Positions 63,955 to 64,000 of a stretch of DNA of 64,000 bases are shown piece by piece. The stretch's first letter is position 1, and each line of letters begins with the position of its first letter. The stretch is from Catonia carolina (Eukaryota > Arthropoda > Insecta > Hemiptera > Achilidae). A program made the translations under genes and the position numbers. The stretch covers positions 59,377,722-59,441,721 of the forward strand of contig JAQMRL010000005.1 in assembly GCA_035578175.1 (NCBI GenBank). Direction: 5' to 3'. Under the pieces are notes generated by a model. It ran no database searches and was not told the origin of the DNA. It saw only the letters and a list, made by a program, of their open reading frames with translations.

Positions 63955-64000
63955 ACTTTCTCTTGCCCAAATGAATATATAGGAAGGAAAGTATTGTTTT
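63955..64000 (+). repeat. CTTTCTC element, 5' end running off the window
   Basis: ACTTTCTCTTGCCC after a T-run, then the aatgaatatataggaaggaa block. The rest of the element lies beyond the window. Confidence 0.85.

Overview
This window is animal nuclear DNA, most likely from a hemimetabolous insect and possibly a hemipteran. That is an inference from three things: the high AT content, the types of transposon present, and a secreted protein with the VPYPVKVP-type motif of insect cuticular proteins. No bacterial operons, ribosome-binding sites or CRISPR arrays are visible. Protein-coding content is sparse. Most of the window is interspersed repeats and introns.

Genes. (1) Plus strand, 10451-11818: a 455-residue secreted protein with a signal peptide, long Asn runs and a Pro-Tyr-Pro-Val cuticle-type block. 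(2) Minus strand, 54321 down to 32380: one large spliced gene that I assembled from splice signals and reading frame. It has exons at 54321-54053, 46882-46643, 45628-45407, 41272-41117 and a 6.1-kb terminal exon at 38463-32380. The exon lengths fit one uninterrupted frame encoding at least 2,300 residues. The protein is Asn/Ser/Lys-rich and acidic, with seven 26-residue tandem repeats and, near the C-terminus, two blocks of an octapeptide repeat (D-x-x-G-x-P-L-x). I do not recognise its family. A candidate 5' exon at 63850-63610 is phase-compatible but uncertain.

Repeats, from left to right: a foldback element (6-798) with G-quadruplex-prone arms; an abundant family of about 0.9 kb that I call the CTTTCTC element (copies near 1.4-1.9, 4.7-5.5, 6.8-7.4, 25.4-26.4, 44.2-45.1, 47.3-48.2, 48.6-49.7, 56.7-58.4 and 63.95-64 kb); TTAA-flanked elements (9187-9950 and 24067-24811); mariner, pogo-like and PIF/Harbinger elements with transposase relics (21.6-23.6, 28.7-29.6, 30.3-31.3, 31.5-32.3, 41.4-43.4 and 56.9-57.7 kb); a nonautonomous Helitron (39453-41080); several tRNA-headed SINEs; an AAC-tailed retroposon family; LINE 3'-end relics; and three GC-rich elements with solo-LTR structure (53466-53921, 61060-61685, 62531-63182).

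Most insertions in the right half lie in introns of the large minus-strand gene. The repeats record one another's history. The CTTTCTC element has two recognisable empty sites inside this same window, a mariner-type foldback sits in another CTTTCTC copy, and an AAC-tailed retroposon with an 11-bp target duplication sits in a terminal-inverted-repeat element. The candidates for something new are the CTTTCTC family (subterminal inverted repeats, two end hairpins, matched homopolymer flanks), the octapeptide-repeat giant protein, and a small two-exon pseudogene carried inside a terminal-inverted-repeat element at 59154-60359.
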